DNA of 64,000 nt from Larimichthys crocea (Eukaryota; Chordata; Actinopteri; Sciaenidae): contig NC_040032.1 of assembly GCF_000972845.2 (NCBI RefSeq), positions 16,716,871 to 16,780,870 on the forward strand. Reading direction: 5' to 3'. Positions within the stretch are counted from its first letter, which is position 1; the number at the start of each line of letters is the position of its first letter. Of the stretch, positions 37,985-51,230 are shown in pieces. The position numbers and the translations under genes are program-made. The notes beneath the pieces were generated by a model. It was given only the letters and a program-made list of their open reading frames with translations. It was not told the DNA's origin and did not search any database.

Positions 37985-40900
37985 GTGGAGATGTCCAGGG
38001 AGGCAACAGGGAAGCTACTGGCAGAGACAGAGTTCATTAGTCAGGGATTAACACCTTCCACAGGGTCCCAGTGATGCTTGTTTTATTTACACCGGTAATA
38101 TGGTCATCTCAGAGGATTCTGCAGACTTCAATAGCAGTTTTCTAAGTCATCATGTCACTTATGATAATTGACAGGAACCAACTTAGGTGTAGCGAGTGTG
38201 ACATTAGGTCCTCCTTCACCCAGTTCCACCCCGCAAGCCTCCTGAGAGATCCTGCATCATTTGAGCGTTTCTGCGGACTGTGATTGACTGGAGGGAATAC
38301 TTGTCTGGCTGCCGTTCAGGCAGACTCCTTCCTCTGCTGCGTGTCTTCACTCTCTTCCAGCCCTTTTCCTGAAACTGGCTGACTGACTGGCTGTCTGACT
38401 GACGGGGCCAGTGTAGTAGAACCATGTTCACCAGGGACCAGCCCAGGTCACATATGACCCCCAGTATACATCCCTCCCGTGTCTCTGCACGGCGTCACAG
38501 TCAATGTTCAGGACTGCAACCAAAAAAAAAAAAAAGCCAAGAGTGTGACAGAAATAACTGTATGCGTGTGGAAGATATTCTGTCACAATCAAATGTCTCA
38601 GATCTTTTGACATGTAGGCATCGCAGTCTGTGAACACACATCAACATGAAGCATGAATGCACATGCCAGAGCCTCTATTTATGCACACAAAGCATAACAA
38701 TGGCTGCCGATGCTGTCAATTCTTGATTTCAAAAACTATTTAAACCTTTTTTTTTTTGCACAATTTCTCATTTTACAAAAACAGTTAACAAGACATTTTG
38801 TTTACTAACAACTCTGATATCAGATCCCTCGAGTACATTGAGGTTGTCCCTCCCCAACTTCCACCATCCAGAACAATGAGGCTCATTTACGTCCAACTCA
38901 CAGCCAATTTGTCAGAAGTTCTAATTAGATAATAATTGGATTGTAAACACTAGTGCTAGTTTGGAACATAGCAATCATTATTAATTTATAAAATACATTT
39001 TCTTTCTTTAAACTAAATGTACATTGGCTGTTTTCACAGCACAGTATTAATTAATAAGGTGTTCAGGTCAATCAGTGATAAAACAGTAAACAATAAATTA
39101 AACACAAAATGATGCAACAGTTCTGTCAGTAAGTCCAACACAGGCCTCATTTGAGATCAGAACATCACTGCTGTTAGATGTCGCAGCAGTATCTCACACC
39201 AAAACAAAAGACCACCAGCCTCCATTGACAAAACCACTAATTTTACCTCACAGATAATCGTAAATCACACGCAAACTGGACCAAAACAAGGTAAAACTCA
39301 CCAAAACCATCCTTCTTAGTCTTTCCAGCAATCAATGCTGCTGGTTTGGTCGACATAAACATGTAATTCACAGGGTTATGTGTGAAAATATTTGACAAAC
39401 CGGCTGCAATGGTGGCAAATACGCCCCCAAAAAGTATGTTTTTCCTAGAGACACATGCTTCCGAACTTGCAAAATCACCAGCAGCAAAGTTTTGTAAGGC
39501 AAAGTTGTGTCTTACTGTTTGAACAGAGATACACCTAAATTAATTCCTTTTTTTTTTAAATAGGGGGCATGGGGGATTTCTGCCTCAAGACATTTTTCAA
39601 AATAAAAATAACTTGCCTTCCATTCATTCTCTTTGACTGCAAAGGTTGTACCCTTTATTTGTGTATTGCAACTGCAGTCATTATTATTCTTATTAAAGAT
39701 TGATTTTATAGAAATACATTTATAAAAGGGTTATAAAAATGTTATTTTTTACATAGTTATTTTTGTTTTTTCATCCTCTGCTCTTGCCAGCAACATCAAA
39801 GCTCTCTCTGATTTATCATCTAACAGTCAGTGTTTACATCTGACTTGCCAATGTGTCACGGTCACCATTATTGTTATCCATATTCAGTAAAACCTTGCTG
39901 CTGAAGAGCTATGTAAAGTATAAGATAAGAAGTGAGGCGTTTTGGCTGGAAGCTGTATTCTCCCCCAGCTGTGATGTGATGTGACACAGTTTGTGACACG
40001 TTGTACATCGCAGGGTGTGGCCAGAAAATGCATCAGATGACAGCAAAAACAATATTCATAGCCCGTCGCTATTGGATCATAATAGAAAATGACACTTATG
40101 GAAACCACGTGACCTATCTGGGAACGTCAGAAACCTTAACATAAAAGATAACAGAAAGATGAGGATTACTGAGGGAACACAGTGTGAAAGGACACAGCAA
40201 AGGACAGTTTCCAGAGGCTTTTGTCACCTTTGTAAGGGTCCCTCCTGGCAGCACCTACTGCAGTCCCCCTCAGATCTCCTACAAAGTGCTGACATCTTGG
40301 AATGTCGGCAAAGAGAGAAGAAAGTGGAGTGTGTTAAGGCTTTACCTTAGTCGCACAGAGGAGAGAGTACTGGTTATCCAGTGTCTGGAGCACCAGCACA
40401 CAAAATAAAAAATGCCTCCTGTCTTCATCCTTATGAAGTACTATACAGAAATAGACCTCATCCATCCTCCCCGCGAGTGTTATCTAAGATGGTTCTTGAA
40501 TAATTGATGCAGACAGAAATTCCACCCCACTTGGGAGGGTTGTGGATGTACAGGGCACCCCACCTTCTCCTTGCCCAATTCTCTCAAGGGCTCTGGCAGT
40601 GTAGTGGGTCAATGCCCACTCAGATGTGAGTGACTGGACCTTTTAGTGACTTGGTCAATCACCCTATGTTCATGTGCCGCCGAGGCCTCGCTCTCAGGAG
40701 CACTTCCTTCCTGTCAGTTTGAGTTATGCCTCATATATAATTAAAAATAGGGTGCTGCTTAGCAAGACGAGCTCTCAACCTGGCCCACCAGCTGCACTGA
40801 CTTCACCATCGCTCTCACCTCTGGAGACTGCCCCGTTTTAGCAAATGCAGGATGTGATAAAAGTATGGATTATCCTGTACAGGGCTCCATGGACTATAGA

Positions 40901-43059
40901 AACACCCTTTAGCTATAGCAGTATAAAAACCAGTAAATATTTTGGAGTAAAAATCAATACGCAGAAGATGGCCCTACAGTTTATCACACCCTCTGGTTTC
41001 CGCATATATGAACGTCTATATCACACTGTAGTAAGACAGCTTTTTAACACGGCAAAGGAAAGGTTATGAATTCCATTTTCTAAGACAGGAGTCCCTCTAT
41101 CACTTTCCACCCCGCCGTTATGCGTGTGCAGCTAATTCATAATAACACCTATCAAGTATTGGCTCTGATGAGCGAGCAGTGTGCCATTAAAATGGACTCA
41201 CATTGGTTTTAGCCAAGTGCTTCAAGGTAATGTTCTTTAATGTGTCATTTTTAATATTCAACAGTAGCGAATGATCACAACAGGAGGGAGGAATTTTCTG
41301 TTAGTCGTCAATTTCTCACTGTGTCTTCCTGACATGACCAACCAATTACTGCGCTGAGGAGAACAGGCTCTGACCGTCCCAGGTACTGAGGAAAGAACTA
41401 ATGCAGGGAGGCATTTATATCAGCCTTTAATATATAGATACAGATGTACTCTGCATATTATTGTGATATAAGCAGAGCTGAGAAAGAAAAATAGCATCAT
41501 ATAACCCATAAATTTTTATAGGTACAGCATTTGTTTCTTACAGCATATTGTGTTTTTTTTGTGTCTTTTCCCCTTTGGAGGAGGATGAAAGCATTGTTTT
41601 CCACCAAATTCCTTTAACTGTACTCCTCAATATAGTGTCACTTCTAAATCTAAAAATGGGGCACAGAGCATAGTTCATAATTAAGACAATTCTTCTACTA
41701 AATAAGACACTTTTAAAAACCTGTTAGGACTCAACCCATGTGTAGGTTTCTATACCAGTTTCAAACTCACCTTGTAAAGTGTTTCACAAAGCCACAGAGA
41801 CACAAAGAGAAGGGGGAAAAGTGAAAAAGTGAAAGTTGCAGTAAGTAGCTGGAGTTGAAAGCATTGTATTGTAACCTGATTAGACTTAGAGATTTTCGAG
41901 GCAGTAAAATGTCGAAATTGGCAGGTAAGTACCCAGCTCGGTGTTCCAGTCAGCCACTAATAAACTTAATAAAACACACTCCAAGTACTATACCAAAAAT
42001 AGTGAATCTTCAGTAACAAACAGTACTAAGGTAAAAAACAGTCACTACCTGAATGGACAGGTAGAGGATTGCTTCAATTAAATTCATGCTGTGGAGAAGA
42101 TAAACAAGTAGATTGTGTTTTTCATTCTAAACGTGCATATAAATAAACTTTGTTACAAAGATTTGAATCGAGGCAGGATATTATACAGTTTAAACAAAAT
42201 GTGATGATGTGCAACACATTGAAACTCCATATTTAACTGAAAATATAAGTTTATTGTGACAATTTATCAAATGTTGAAACTGTAAAATTGCATATTATTT
42301 CATTCATAATGTTATTTCTAACACAATATAGCCTCACTCAAAAATAAAATACATCAATTTGGTCAGACACAAACCAACCAGCCAACCAAGTTCAACAGTA
42401 AAGAGTTAAAGAGATTTTGATTTTTATGTCAAGCCATATTATTCAACTGGGTGAAGTTATGCTTTAGTGCTCAAGGAAGTGATAATCTTTGAACATAATG
42501 CTGTAAAAGAGCCAATTTGATGTTTACAAGAGACATTTACTCATCGTATTTTTCAGATGATCCTAAGATAACATTTTCCAACAGTGGTGCTAATTTGATT
42601 TGATCAATCTGTGATTATACATTTAGTTGTGACAAAGGCTCATATGTATGCTATCATTATCTTGTAACCTGTAAGCTATGTCTATAAACAGTAGGTTATC
42701 TGTGACCAGCTAACAAAACATAATTGCTTTGAATTAAACCCACGTTCTGAGTTTGTGAGTGCCAGCTGTCCCACTTCTGCTGTTGTGTGTCAAACCTGAA
42801 AACCAATCAGTTGCGCTCTTGATGAACATTAAAATTTACAGCTCTCAAACTAGGCACCATGAAGTGTGTGCGTTCACCTAGGTCTGAAATAAATCACCCC
42901 TGGACTTGGTTATAGCCATGGTCTAAGGTAGCCGTCATGATTATGAGGGAGAGAAACTTCAAGTCTCTGGGTTGTTGAAAATGTCTTTGAAAATATTTTT
43001 TTCAAAGAGTGGAAATCTTTAACAGTGTTTGAACATCAAGAGCCTAATAAGAAGTAGGA

Positions 43060-43420
43060 CCACCCTTCGGAGCAGTTCAGTCTCTCACCGAGCGCTGCCT
43101 TACATGTTCTGGACTGTAAGTAATTGGATGTTTACCCTTCATTGAAGAGAGAAAGCTTTGAGGGATGAAGGAGGTGGAAATCCACTTCGCATTCTGCACT
43201 CCGGGACGTTCCATAAAGGCTCAATGATGTTCAGATCTGCTGATTGAGGAAGTGATGGAAGCCATTTGACGTCAACCTGATGATCATGGCATTACTTTTG
43301 AATGTGTCTCTCAGTGTGTCTGAGGACAATATCATCATGGAATACAGAAGCATGTCAAAGGGAACAGTTTTGGCACCACAGGGAGCACCTGGTCCTTAAA
43401 ATGACCTCGTATTCCTTAGC
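43060..43420 (-). pseudogene. Tc1-like transposase relic (C-terminal catalytic part)
   Basis: One minus-strand frame, with two stop codons, reads EYEVILRTRCSLWC, then HASVFHDDIVLRHTERHIQK, stop, then VDVKWLPSLPQSADLNIIEP and LWNV. This is the FQQDN.P.HTA (second Asp) and W..QSPDLNPIE.LW (final Glu) arrangement of Tc1/mariner DDE transposases. The N-terminal helix-turn-helix and the first Asp region were not found. It lies opposite to msi2 in the intron and is inactive. Confidence 0.8.
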
Positions 43421-46400
43421 TTTTACATAACCATGCAGAGATATCATCAGATGTAATGACTCTTGTGAGATTGCTGGCTATTGAAGGCATCATTTTGCTT
43501 TATCCAAAACTTCTGCTACTATTATGATATGTTTACCATTTCTCTGTTGTCCCTATGTTTTTATTGACCATGGATACAAGCAGTTTAAAATGGAAGCTGT
43601 GCCGTAAATAACCCGCTTTATAAAACACATGACACTGCAACCAAAATCTGTCTTTAAGTATCAAATACTGACCCCCTGGAGACTTGTAGTTGGACCTATA
43701 ATGGAGAACAGAGGTAATGGAGCCATATAAACATCCAAAGGCCAACAGTACTTGCTTGTCAGTCTTAACTCTAGGACTTCTAAGTGTTTGGCCTGAGAGT
43801 AATTCACAAAGCATTTTAGCTCTAAAAGTAGATCCTGTCTGAGAGAAGTTAAAGGTATTCCTCAGAATCAGTCAGCTGCTGCAGGTAGTGCACCCTGTCA
43901 CGCAAATGTTTTGGACTAATACAATGATAGATAACTTACAAAAGCATATTTTGATGATGGCATGTCAATAAAATCATCCCACACACAGGTCAAAATCAAT
44001 CCAATACCACAGACGATGACAGTTTGTATTGCAGAAGAATATTTCAGCTGCACTCTTCAGACATCAGTTCAAGTGTTCTACAATCAAACATTTAATAAAA
44101 CGTGCTTCGTGGCCATTTGCTGGATGTACTCTAAAGTATTTTGGATCAACAGAAAGTTATCATTTGCTGATACAAGATCATACAAGTAAATAGCAGTTTG
44201 TATAACATCTAAAATGTTTTAAATGACACCTACTTACCTACTAGCCTACCTTCCTCAATTTGTTTGTTGTGCTCCTCTGCCATAATTAATTCTAATTCGC
44301 TGACACACACCCGTCACCCTTCAAACCAATCACTGAAGACATTGTGAGTAAATTCATCCTTAAACATGACATAATCCTTCTCTTGGCTTAGGAGCTTAGG
44401 AATTCTCTCAGCCTCAGTACTTTAGTAAAAGTTGCTCTCAGCAGCTCGGTGAATTGCTCTTAAGAGGAAACTTAGGATCCTTTGGCACCATTTCAGAGAG
44501 TGGTGAGTGAACACCGCCCCTGGTCATCTTAGATTCACAGAAATTACAATATATTTCTCATTTTAGGGTTAAAAGGCGAGGAAAGTATCAAATTGTCTAT
44601 AGAAACTTCTTAAAATTCAATTTTATGCTGTTCATCAGTAGCTTCAGTGAAGTCCAAACATTTCTTCAAAGGAATGGCTAAATGTGCTGCAACTGAATCA
44701 TTACACATGACCCTGTCAAGTATGCATACAAAGACGTACCCTTCTTCATAGACTGCATGTGTCTAGATTCCCTTTAAATTGACCCTTTGCACATACAACA
44801 CTGGTGAAGGATTTAGCTTAAATCAAAAAATAACACGGTTATCATTCTGTTCTTTAAATAAACCACTTGGTAAATGGCAGTGAAAAGCCTTTTTTCTTAA
44901 GTGAATAACCCCTCACCACCATGCCTGATATTGTGCATTCAGAGCCGTGACATTTCCTAACTATTCAGTCTATGTGTTTTGACTGTTCAGCTGGGAGTGG
45001 GAGCTGGAGTAAATGAATCTCACAGTTTCTTTTATTCAGTCTGCCAGTCTACTGATGGAATCCATTCACTAGTGAAGCTAATAGTAGCCATACACCTCCC
45101 CCTCTACACACACACACACACACAACACTCGTCCCTGAAGGACAACCATTGCCGGTCCATCCCGCCCACACCCTCCCGTTATACCTACAAGGTTAATATG
45201 TATAGGAGATGTATTGAAAAGGTCGTAACCAGAGCGTCTTTCCGCTCTGTATCACAGGGTTTGTATATGAAAACAGAGGCAGCTTTTTGTTTTATTCCTC
45301 ATGGGGGGGTGTATTCCTGCACTGTTCAAGTAATACATGAGAAGATCTACAAGTGCATGTGTCTGAATGTTTGTGTGCATATATGCACCTCATTATTTCA
45401 ATGTCAAGCTTGGTTATCGGTTGATATCTTTGAAAGAACAATAACCTCGGCAAAAAGGCACAAACCCTGGTTTTGTAACCAGAACAAGACAGCAGCAGAA
45501 CAAAATCAAATATTCTGCAATGATAACAAAATGTTGTTGTTTTTACCAGGGACATTTTTTACATTAAAAGCCTTTACATTGTACTAGGAAATAGAGAATG
45601 AATGTATCAACATGCCTTTTAATCTAACCTTTTAACTGCAGAAAAATGTGGTTAATTAGAGCATTAGTAATAACTTCAGATTGCTTTTTTTTACTTTAAA
45701 ACGTGAGTGTCCACTGGCTACTGTATGTCAACACCTGTCTTCTTATAGCACACAGCTTTTTGGGGTCATTTCCTTTTGTTGCTCTGGATTACTTTTTACT
45801 CCTGACAAACCGGGCTGCAGGTTTCTTGGACGACATCCAAGGCCCCCCCCCCTTTTTTTCTTTTTAAACAGCTGTATGCAGCACTCCTCTGGTGTCTGAT
45901 AGATTACTCCAATCACTCAAACTAACACAGTGAAGAGAGTTTCCAGTTGTTTAGATTTTGATGCTCCAAGCAACCACTACCACAGTTTTCAAATAACTTT
46001 TAAAAGATTGACTGTTTCTAATAGTGTGTAGGCTCTATTTTTCTAGTTTTATGAGTGACACAAATCTTAAAGATAACTATCACCTGCAGTGTCAGTGCAG
46101 TAGTGTAGGAGAAAACATCTCAATATATGTTGAAAGCACACAGGTTGATGTAACCATACCTTGTCAACATTGTGTGGCAGGAATTCACTTTACCAGTCAG
46201 CTGTCGTGCAAACTGTAGCTCTCTGATCTCCTCTGTGCTATTTGTGCACAAAATGGTGAAACCATCCGGGCAGTGAAAGCAACGCAGGTTAAAGGGGGTG
46301 TACCTCATAGAACATCAAGAGTCCTTGGACAAGTTACTCCAGTGTTTTCTCACAGAGGCCTGAAGGTTAAATCTGCAAAACCTTCCACCCAGCAAAATTT

Positions 46401-48458
46401 GAATCTCTGCATTCACGATTGCTTAACCTTTGCAGTGCTTAGTTGTCAGGCTCAGAATTGTCTTGCCGTCCTCTCTGTTCTCTTCTCTTTGACTTAGTTC
46501 ACTCTTGAAAGCTCATGCCCTCCCTCCCTCACACACTCCTGTGCGTTTGAAGCAGGTGAACACCCACATGCTCACACCAGCACAGATCCTGGCTCCTGGC
46601 TGGTTTTAAAATCCATGACAAGGAGCCCTCTCTCTGAATATCAAAGACCCGCATCTGAGAGCATGTAGGCATGACTCACACCCGGGTCTGTCTTACTCCC
46701 AGCAGGCAACTGAGCATCCAACTCGGTGGATATGTCGGGGGCTACCGGAGGACGCCGATCAGACACTGTCACGTCTCCGGTGTGGGCAGAACTCGGCTGT
46801 ATTTGTCACCCTAGCTATGTGAACATGTGAAAAAAAAAAATCCCAGCAGTGTATCGAGATTTCAAACAGACCCATTTGTCCCATCCGAGTTCCTACTTCC
46901 ACGCTGGGGGTCATTCCCTGACGATAAGAGCGCCTGTGCTCTCTTCAGCACAATGTCAAAGCTTTCCATGCAAGCAAGGAGGGCAGAGTAGCTGTGACAG
47001 CTACAAAGTGGCTGAGGGAACTGTGTACTTTAGTTGGTCTGCTTCAAATGAAAGGGCTGCTAACAGCAACAAATCACAGCTGTGCAACGCAGCAACTTTC
47101 CCTCTGTGATAGAAACCTTTTTCATTAGTGTTCCCTCTTTACATTTCTAGCTCTCTGCTGGATACACAGAGCATGTTACACTATTCATTTAACACAGCCC
47201 CTTCGTACCGACATGAAGTTTATTTCAGTTTGGCAACTTGCAATAGCTTGTCGTGTCTGCCACCTTGCATGTGTGTACATGTGCACGAGTTTGTGTGTGA
47301 ATAGCAATGTGCACCGCTGGCCTGTCAGAGTTGTGAGCCTATTTGTATGGATGCCGGGCTGTACCTTGGTTGAGGTGTACACAACACTGGCGCAGTAGCC
47401 TGTCTTGTGCAGCAGGCCAGGATGACATGTGAATCGCAGCAGCCGAGAAAGCCCTGCTTAAGTGGAGGCAGTAGGGAGAAGCAGGCGAGAGCCAGGAGGC
47501 AAACAGACAAACAGATGGACAGGCTGATGCCAAGCAGGCAGTGGAGCAAATAGATTGTGCAGCATGGTGAACAGACTCAGCCTACCAAAGAACAACCAAC
47601 AGACACAAGACCATGCCACCCTTGTCAGCCGATCGCGCTTCTCTATAATTCATCGAGATAGGATAGATATGTGGTAAATAGGGCTCTCATCTTCCTCCTT
47701 CTCCTCATCTGCCCCTGTCACATCCCTCATTTGATATGTGTTATGTAGGAGGAGGAGATGTCAGTCTTGCAAGATGGGAAATGAACAAACCTGCATGTGT
47801 GAGAAGCGGAGTGAGAGAAAGAAATGCAGGAGGGAGATGAGTGTTGCAGGTGGAATTGGACGGTGGGGCACCGGGGATTTCAGCGCTGGCAGACGCACAC
47901 AAATACACAATGCACAAATAAAAACGATGACATCATCATATTCAGTTTTAAAACCCACGTTTTGTATTTTTTTTGACAGGCTCCAGATATTAAACACACT
48001 AACCCCGGCAAGACCTGAGTTAAATGAAAGGGTGAACGAATAGAGATTTTGTCGAGAGATTATTGCTTTTGAGATTGTCCTGTGTTTGGGTTAAACAAAG
48101 AACAGCCTTTCACAAAGAAGCTGGACATACTGCCACGCAGCGGGACCGGGGTAATGGCATTGCAGAACAGAGCTTCTCCTACCTTGATGTCTTAGAAACT
48201 CTTGGAAAGAATTAAGCTTGTATTTCCCTGAGGCATTGGGCACATGCTCACTGGAGCAACAACCTTTGCTTTAATGCAGGAGGAGCATGATTGTAAGTTT
48301 TCCTTAGAGACTCTCCTCTAAAATGCGAGGTGCTCAGATTGACTCAGTCTTGTTTTTCTCTATGGAAAACATCTAGCGCTGTGCAAGTCAAATAGAAAAC
48401 CACCCTAAAGAGCTGAGACAGCCCTGTCAGATCTGTCTGGTTGTGTACCCTGCACAGT

Positions 48459-48477
48459 CTAATGGTTTGTCCGTGTG

Positions 48478-48517
<40 letters not shown>

Positions 48518-48534
48518 TTTGTCTGTCTCCATAG
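48459..48534 (+). promoter_or_regulatory. Acceptor region with TG repeat between branch point and exon
   Basis: The last 75 bases before the exon at 48535 contain no AG until the acceptor. A CTAAT near 48459-48463 is the best branch-point candidate, about 72 bases upstream. Between it and the acceptor sit about 16 TG units (48482-48513), then GGGTGTTTGTCTGTCTCCATAG-like sequence that is only moderately pyrimidine-rich. GU repeats in pre-mRNA are known binding sites for TDP-43 and CELF proteins. The branch-point call is inference. Confidence 0.6.
48482..48513 (+). repeat. (TG)16 microsatellite at the msi2 acceptor
   Basis: A perfect TG run ending 21 bases before the acceptor AG of the exon at 48535. 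Confidence 0.97.
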
Positions 48535-48649
48535 GTAGAATGTAAGAAGGCCCAGCCCAAGGAGGTGATGTTCCCACCAGGTACACGAGGGCGAGCCAGG
48601 GGTCTGCCCTACACCATGGATGCCTTCATGCTGGGGATGGGCATGCTGA
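48535..48649 (+). CDS. msi2: msi2 exon: end of RRM2 and start of C-terminal tail
   Basis: A 115-base exon of 38 full codons plus one base. It starts [10 protein letters not shown], the final RRM2 strand and exit linker, and continues [20 protein letters not shown] then FMLGMGML. The [16 protein letters not shown] wording separates MSI2 from MSI1, which has an SPTGSARGRSRVMPYGM-type sequence here. The Arg-rich linker follows the RNA-binding domain, and the Met-rich part begins the low-complexity tail. The acceptor is CCATAG|GTAGAA, preceded by a long TG repeat instead of an ordinary pyrimidine tract. The donor is CTGA|GTGAGT. If the downstream intron were retained, translation would stop after a few codons (SESLTQ then stop). 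A second AG lies 4 bases inside the exon; using it would shift the frame. Confidence 0.97.
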
Positions 48650-49240
48650 GTGAGTCTCTTACACAGTAACACATAAATGTTTTAAATCATTCTTAAAGGG
48701 TCCATCAAGCAACAGATTAGGCTAGATTTTACTAGTTTTCAAATAAAAACATAAAATGTAAGCTGTGTTTTGGGGGGGAGGGGGAAGAGCAAGAGTCAGA
48801 CACGCACGCCATTCAGTCATCAATTTCTACCTTCTGAAAAAAAAATCCGACTTATGCAAACTCTCATCTAGATAGCCCCATTAGGTGGGCGCTGCCCCTA
48901 ATTAGGCTGCTTCAAGGTGTGCCACCAGTGGCCACTGTGGTCTATTTCTGGTCGAGTCTGGTACAGGCAGCCCCTGGGCATATAGGAGCAGACCAGCACA
49001 TTATCAGGCTAAATGAAGAGGAAAATTGGTGTAATGTCATATTAAGGATTCATCACTGTGCCCCCCTTAATGGGTAATGAAGGGGACACACATGTCAGGG
49101 AGAGATCTCATCTACAGGGACCTCAGCTGCTGGCCCACCCCTCTTCATTACCATCCAGCCCATGCCTGTGGCCCTTTTTATTTAACACTATTGCACTCTC
49201 CCCCTCCCTGCTTCCCTGCCCGCCCACTGTCTGTCTCTCG

Positions 49241-49283
49241 ATCTATCTATCTATTTATCTATGTGACTGTCTGTCTGTCTGTC
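49241..49283 (+). repeat. (ATCT)n and (CTGT)n tetranucleotide repeats
   Basis: ATCT units with one ATTT variant, a short break, then CTGT units. Confidence 0.9.
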
Positions 49284-49989
49284 GTTCACATTTCCTATGC
49301 ATATAATTTGTATGTGCGACCCAACCAAATGGATTTGCCCCCACATAAAAGATTTATTTTTTTCCTTCAAAAGCAAAAGAGACATGCAGCTGATTGTAAG
49401 AGACTCGTTTTTTTGCCGTGCAAGTAGCCCCTCCCCCTCCCTCTTGTAGCAGGTGCAGGCAGAGACATAGTCATGCATTTTTATCTGCACCAGGTAACAC
49501 AATGTTTAAAGCAGCTTTTAAAGTCGATAGCGACTCATATTTAGCACTTGCTTATTTTGCATTTTCTTTTTTTAAAAATGTACAGGAACCAGTGGATTCA
49601 ACCAAATCCCGAGCTGTGGAACTGATAAACATTAAGCGCCGGTAGAATAATCATCTACAGAATCTATTCATCTATTCCTGTATCGATATATAAGTGCAGA
49701 AAATGTCAGGGTTATTCCGGAGTTGACGTTGCCACAAGTTCTTCTATCAGCTCTATCTAAGTCGTTCAGTCGCATCTCATCTGTTTGAAGTATTCAACAA
49801 TCAAAGTGAACTTTCACAGCTTATAACGGGCTAACATGTCTGTGAAGAGGACAGCGCTCTTCCCCTCCATTGGGAGACGGCAGGCAGGAAGGCAGTGATG
49901 TGCTCATGTGAGAATATTAACAGCCAACTTGTTTGGAGACATTCTTATCTAAATGAAATTGGAACAAGGACAGCGACACATTCCTTTAT

Positions 49990-50340
49990 ATAATTTGCAT
50001 TTGGAAAAAGGGGACCCAAGGCTCATTATTTAAGAAAGTGTAAGCTCCTTTTGTGCCAAATCTCATTAAAGCCATCCCTAGCTCCTTTGTTTACTGCCTC
50101 TAATCGAGGCATTTATCTTTATTGTGTTGCGCCCGATGTATGTTTACTGAAATTAATACACATTTGAGCCTGGGCGAGGTATGGGTGTACCAGATGGATA
50201 ATTGATTTTAAAGTGAATCAGAACTGTTGAGCCATAAAATAGGTACATTAGCATGCATATTAATAAGGCAAATAAGAGCACTAAGAGGCTGCCACCAGGC
50301 CAGACGCCATGGCAGGCTTCATTTATTTAAATGGTGGCAA
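49990..50340. other. Candidate conserved noncoding element
   Basis: AT-rich, low in simple repeats, with homeodomain/POU-like words: ATTTGCAT at 49993-50000, TAATTGATT at 50199-50207 and ATGCATATTAAT at 50253-50264. This resembles developmental enhancers in look only. Conservation is not testable here. Confidence 0.25.
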
Positions 50341-51108
50341 AGACAGTGGGTTCTCTTTCTTTCTCCTTCTTTCTTCTTTCCTCCCGCACTCTTGCAATAT
50401 TCGTAGCTCTGCACATACTAAGAATTTCATGAGATAGTAGCTTAACTTAGCATGCGTCTTCATCCACTTTCCCGACACTTTCATATGGCTCCCTATAGCT
50501 CTCTCCTTAGACAGTCCGCGCGCACATCTGGCGGCAAATTCGTCATTTAGTAATGCGAAACCTCCTTGTAATGCAGTACATCACACTCAGGAAAATGGTT
50601 TTGCCATTTCAGAAAATGTTGAAATAAGGGAGTATGAGGAGCTGTGGTATCTAAGCCAGCAATTTCAGTTTGGCATTTATTCTGTTTGACAGTAAGACAG
50701 TATCAAACACATAATATCCAATATTTTGCGGTCCGTGATGGCTTTTCATTGTATCATATCACAGTTCCTTTCAGACCAAACAAACAATGAGGGGTTTTGT
50801 GAAAGCTATCCATCTGTAGCTTCCTGGTTGATGACTTCTCATCAACAGCTGATGAGGATTTTTTTTCCCTCTCTGGCGTAGCCTCCGTCCTACTTCATCC
50901 ACACCAGGTTAAGGTTCCCTCCACAGCCTCTCTTGAGTTGCATTTCTTTTTGTCTGTGAGTGAGGGGAAAGGTTCTGGGAGAGGCATTTTCCCATTGGGT
51001 CAGGAATAAATTGAACTTTTTCATGGACAGCAAACACTGATTAGATATTTATGACCAAGGTCAACCTTTCTGATTCCAGCTGGCACAGGCTCTGAGGCAT
51101 ACAGAACA

Positions 51109-51230
51109 GAGCATCCACACACATGCTCACATCCTTACACACACACACACACATGCACGCACATAGCCCACATACTCACACACACACACACAAATATGCA
51201 CATATAACACACGCATACAATTGCATATAT
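51109..51230 (+). repeat. CA-rich imperfect microsatellite
   Basis: Two perfect CA cores (51136-51151 and 51176-51191) in a broader CA/CATG-rich stretch. Confidence 0.9.

Larger units (their letters stand above)
37657..48534 (+). other. msi2 intron between the RRM2 exons
   Basis: A 10,878-base intron from GTAAGT to ATAG. It holds a CA microsatellite at 37946-37976, an A14 run at 38522-38535, a Tc1-like transposase relic near 43060-43420, a short CA tract at 45106-45124 and the TG repeat before the acceptor. The remaining sequence has no recognisable gene. The longest open frame (44979-45587) shows no domain or family likeness. Confidence 0.93.

Noticed and set aside
43533..43814. 93-codon minus-strand frame next to the Tc1 relic, considered as its N-terminal part
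   Set aside because: No helix-turn-helix or first catalytic Asp context is visible, and it could not be tied to the transposase.
44979..45587. 202-codon open frame in the intron
   Set aside because: No recognisable domain, includes a CA-repeat segment, lies inside an msi2 intron and lacks splice or promoter context.
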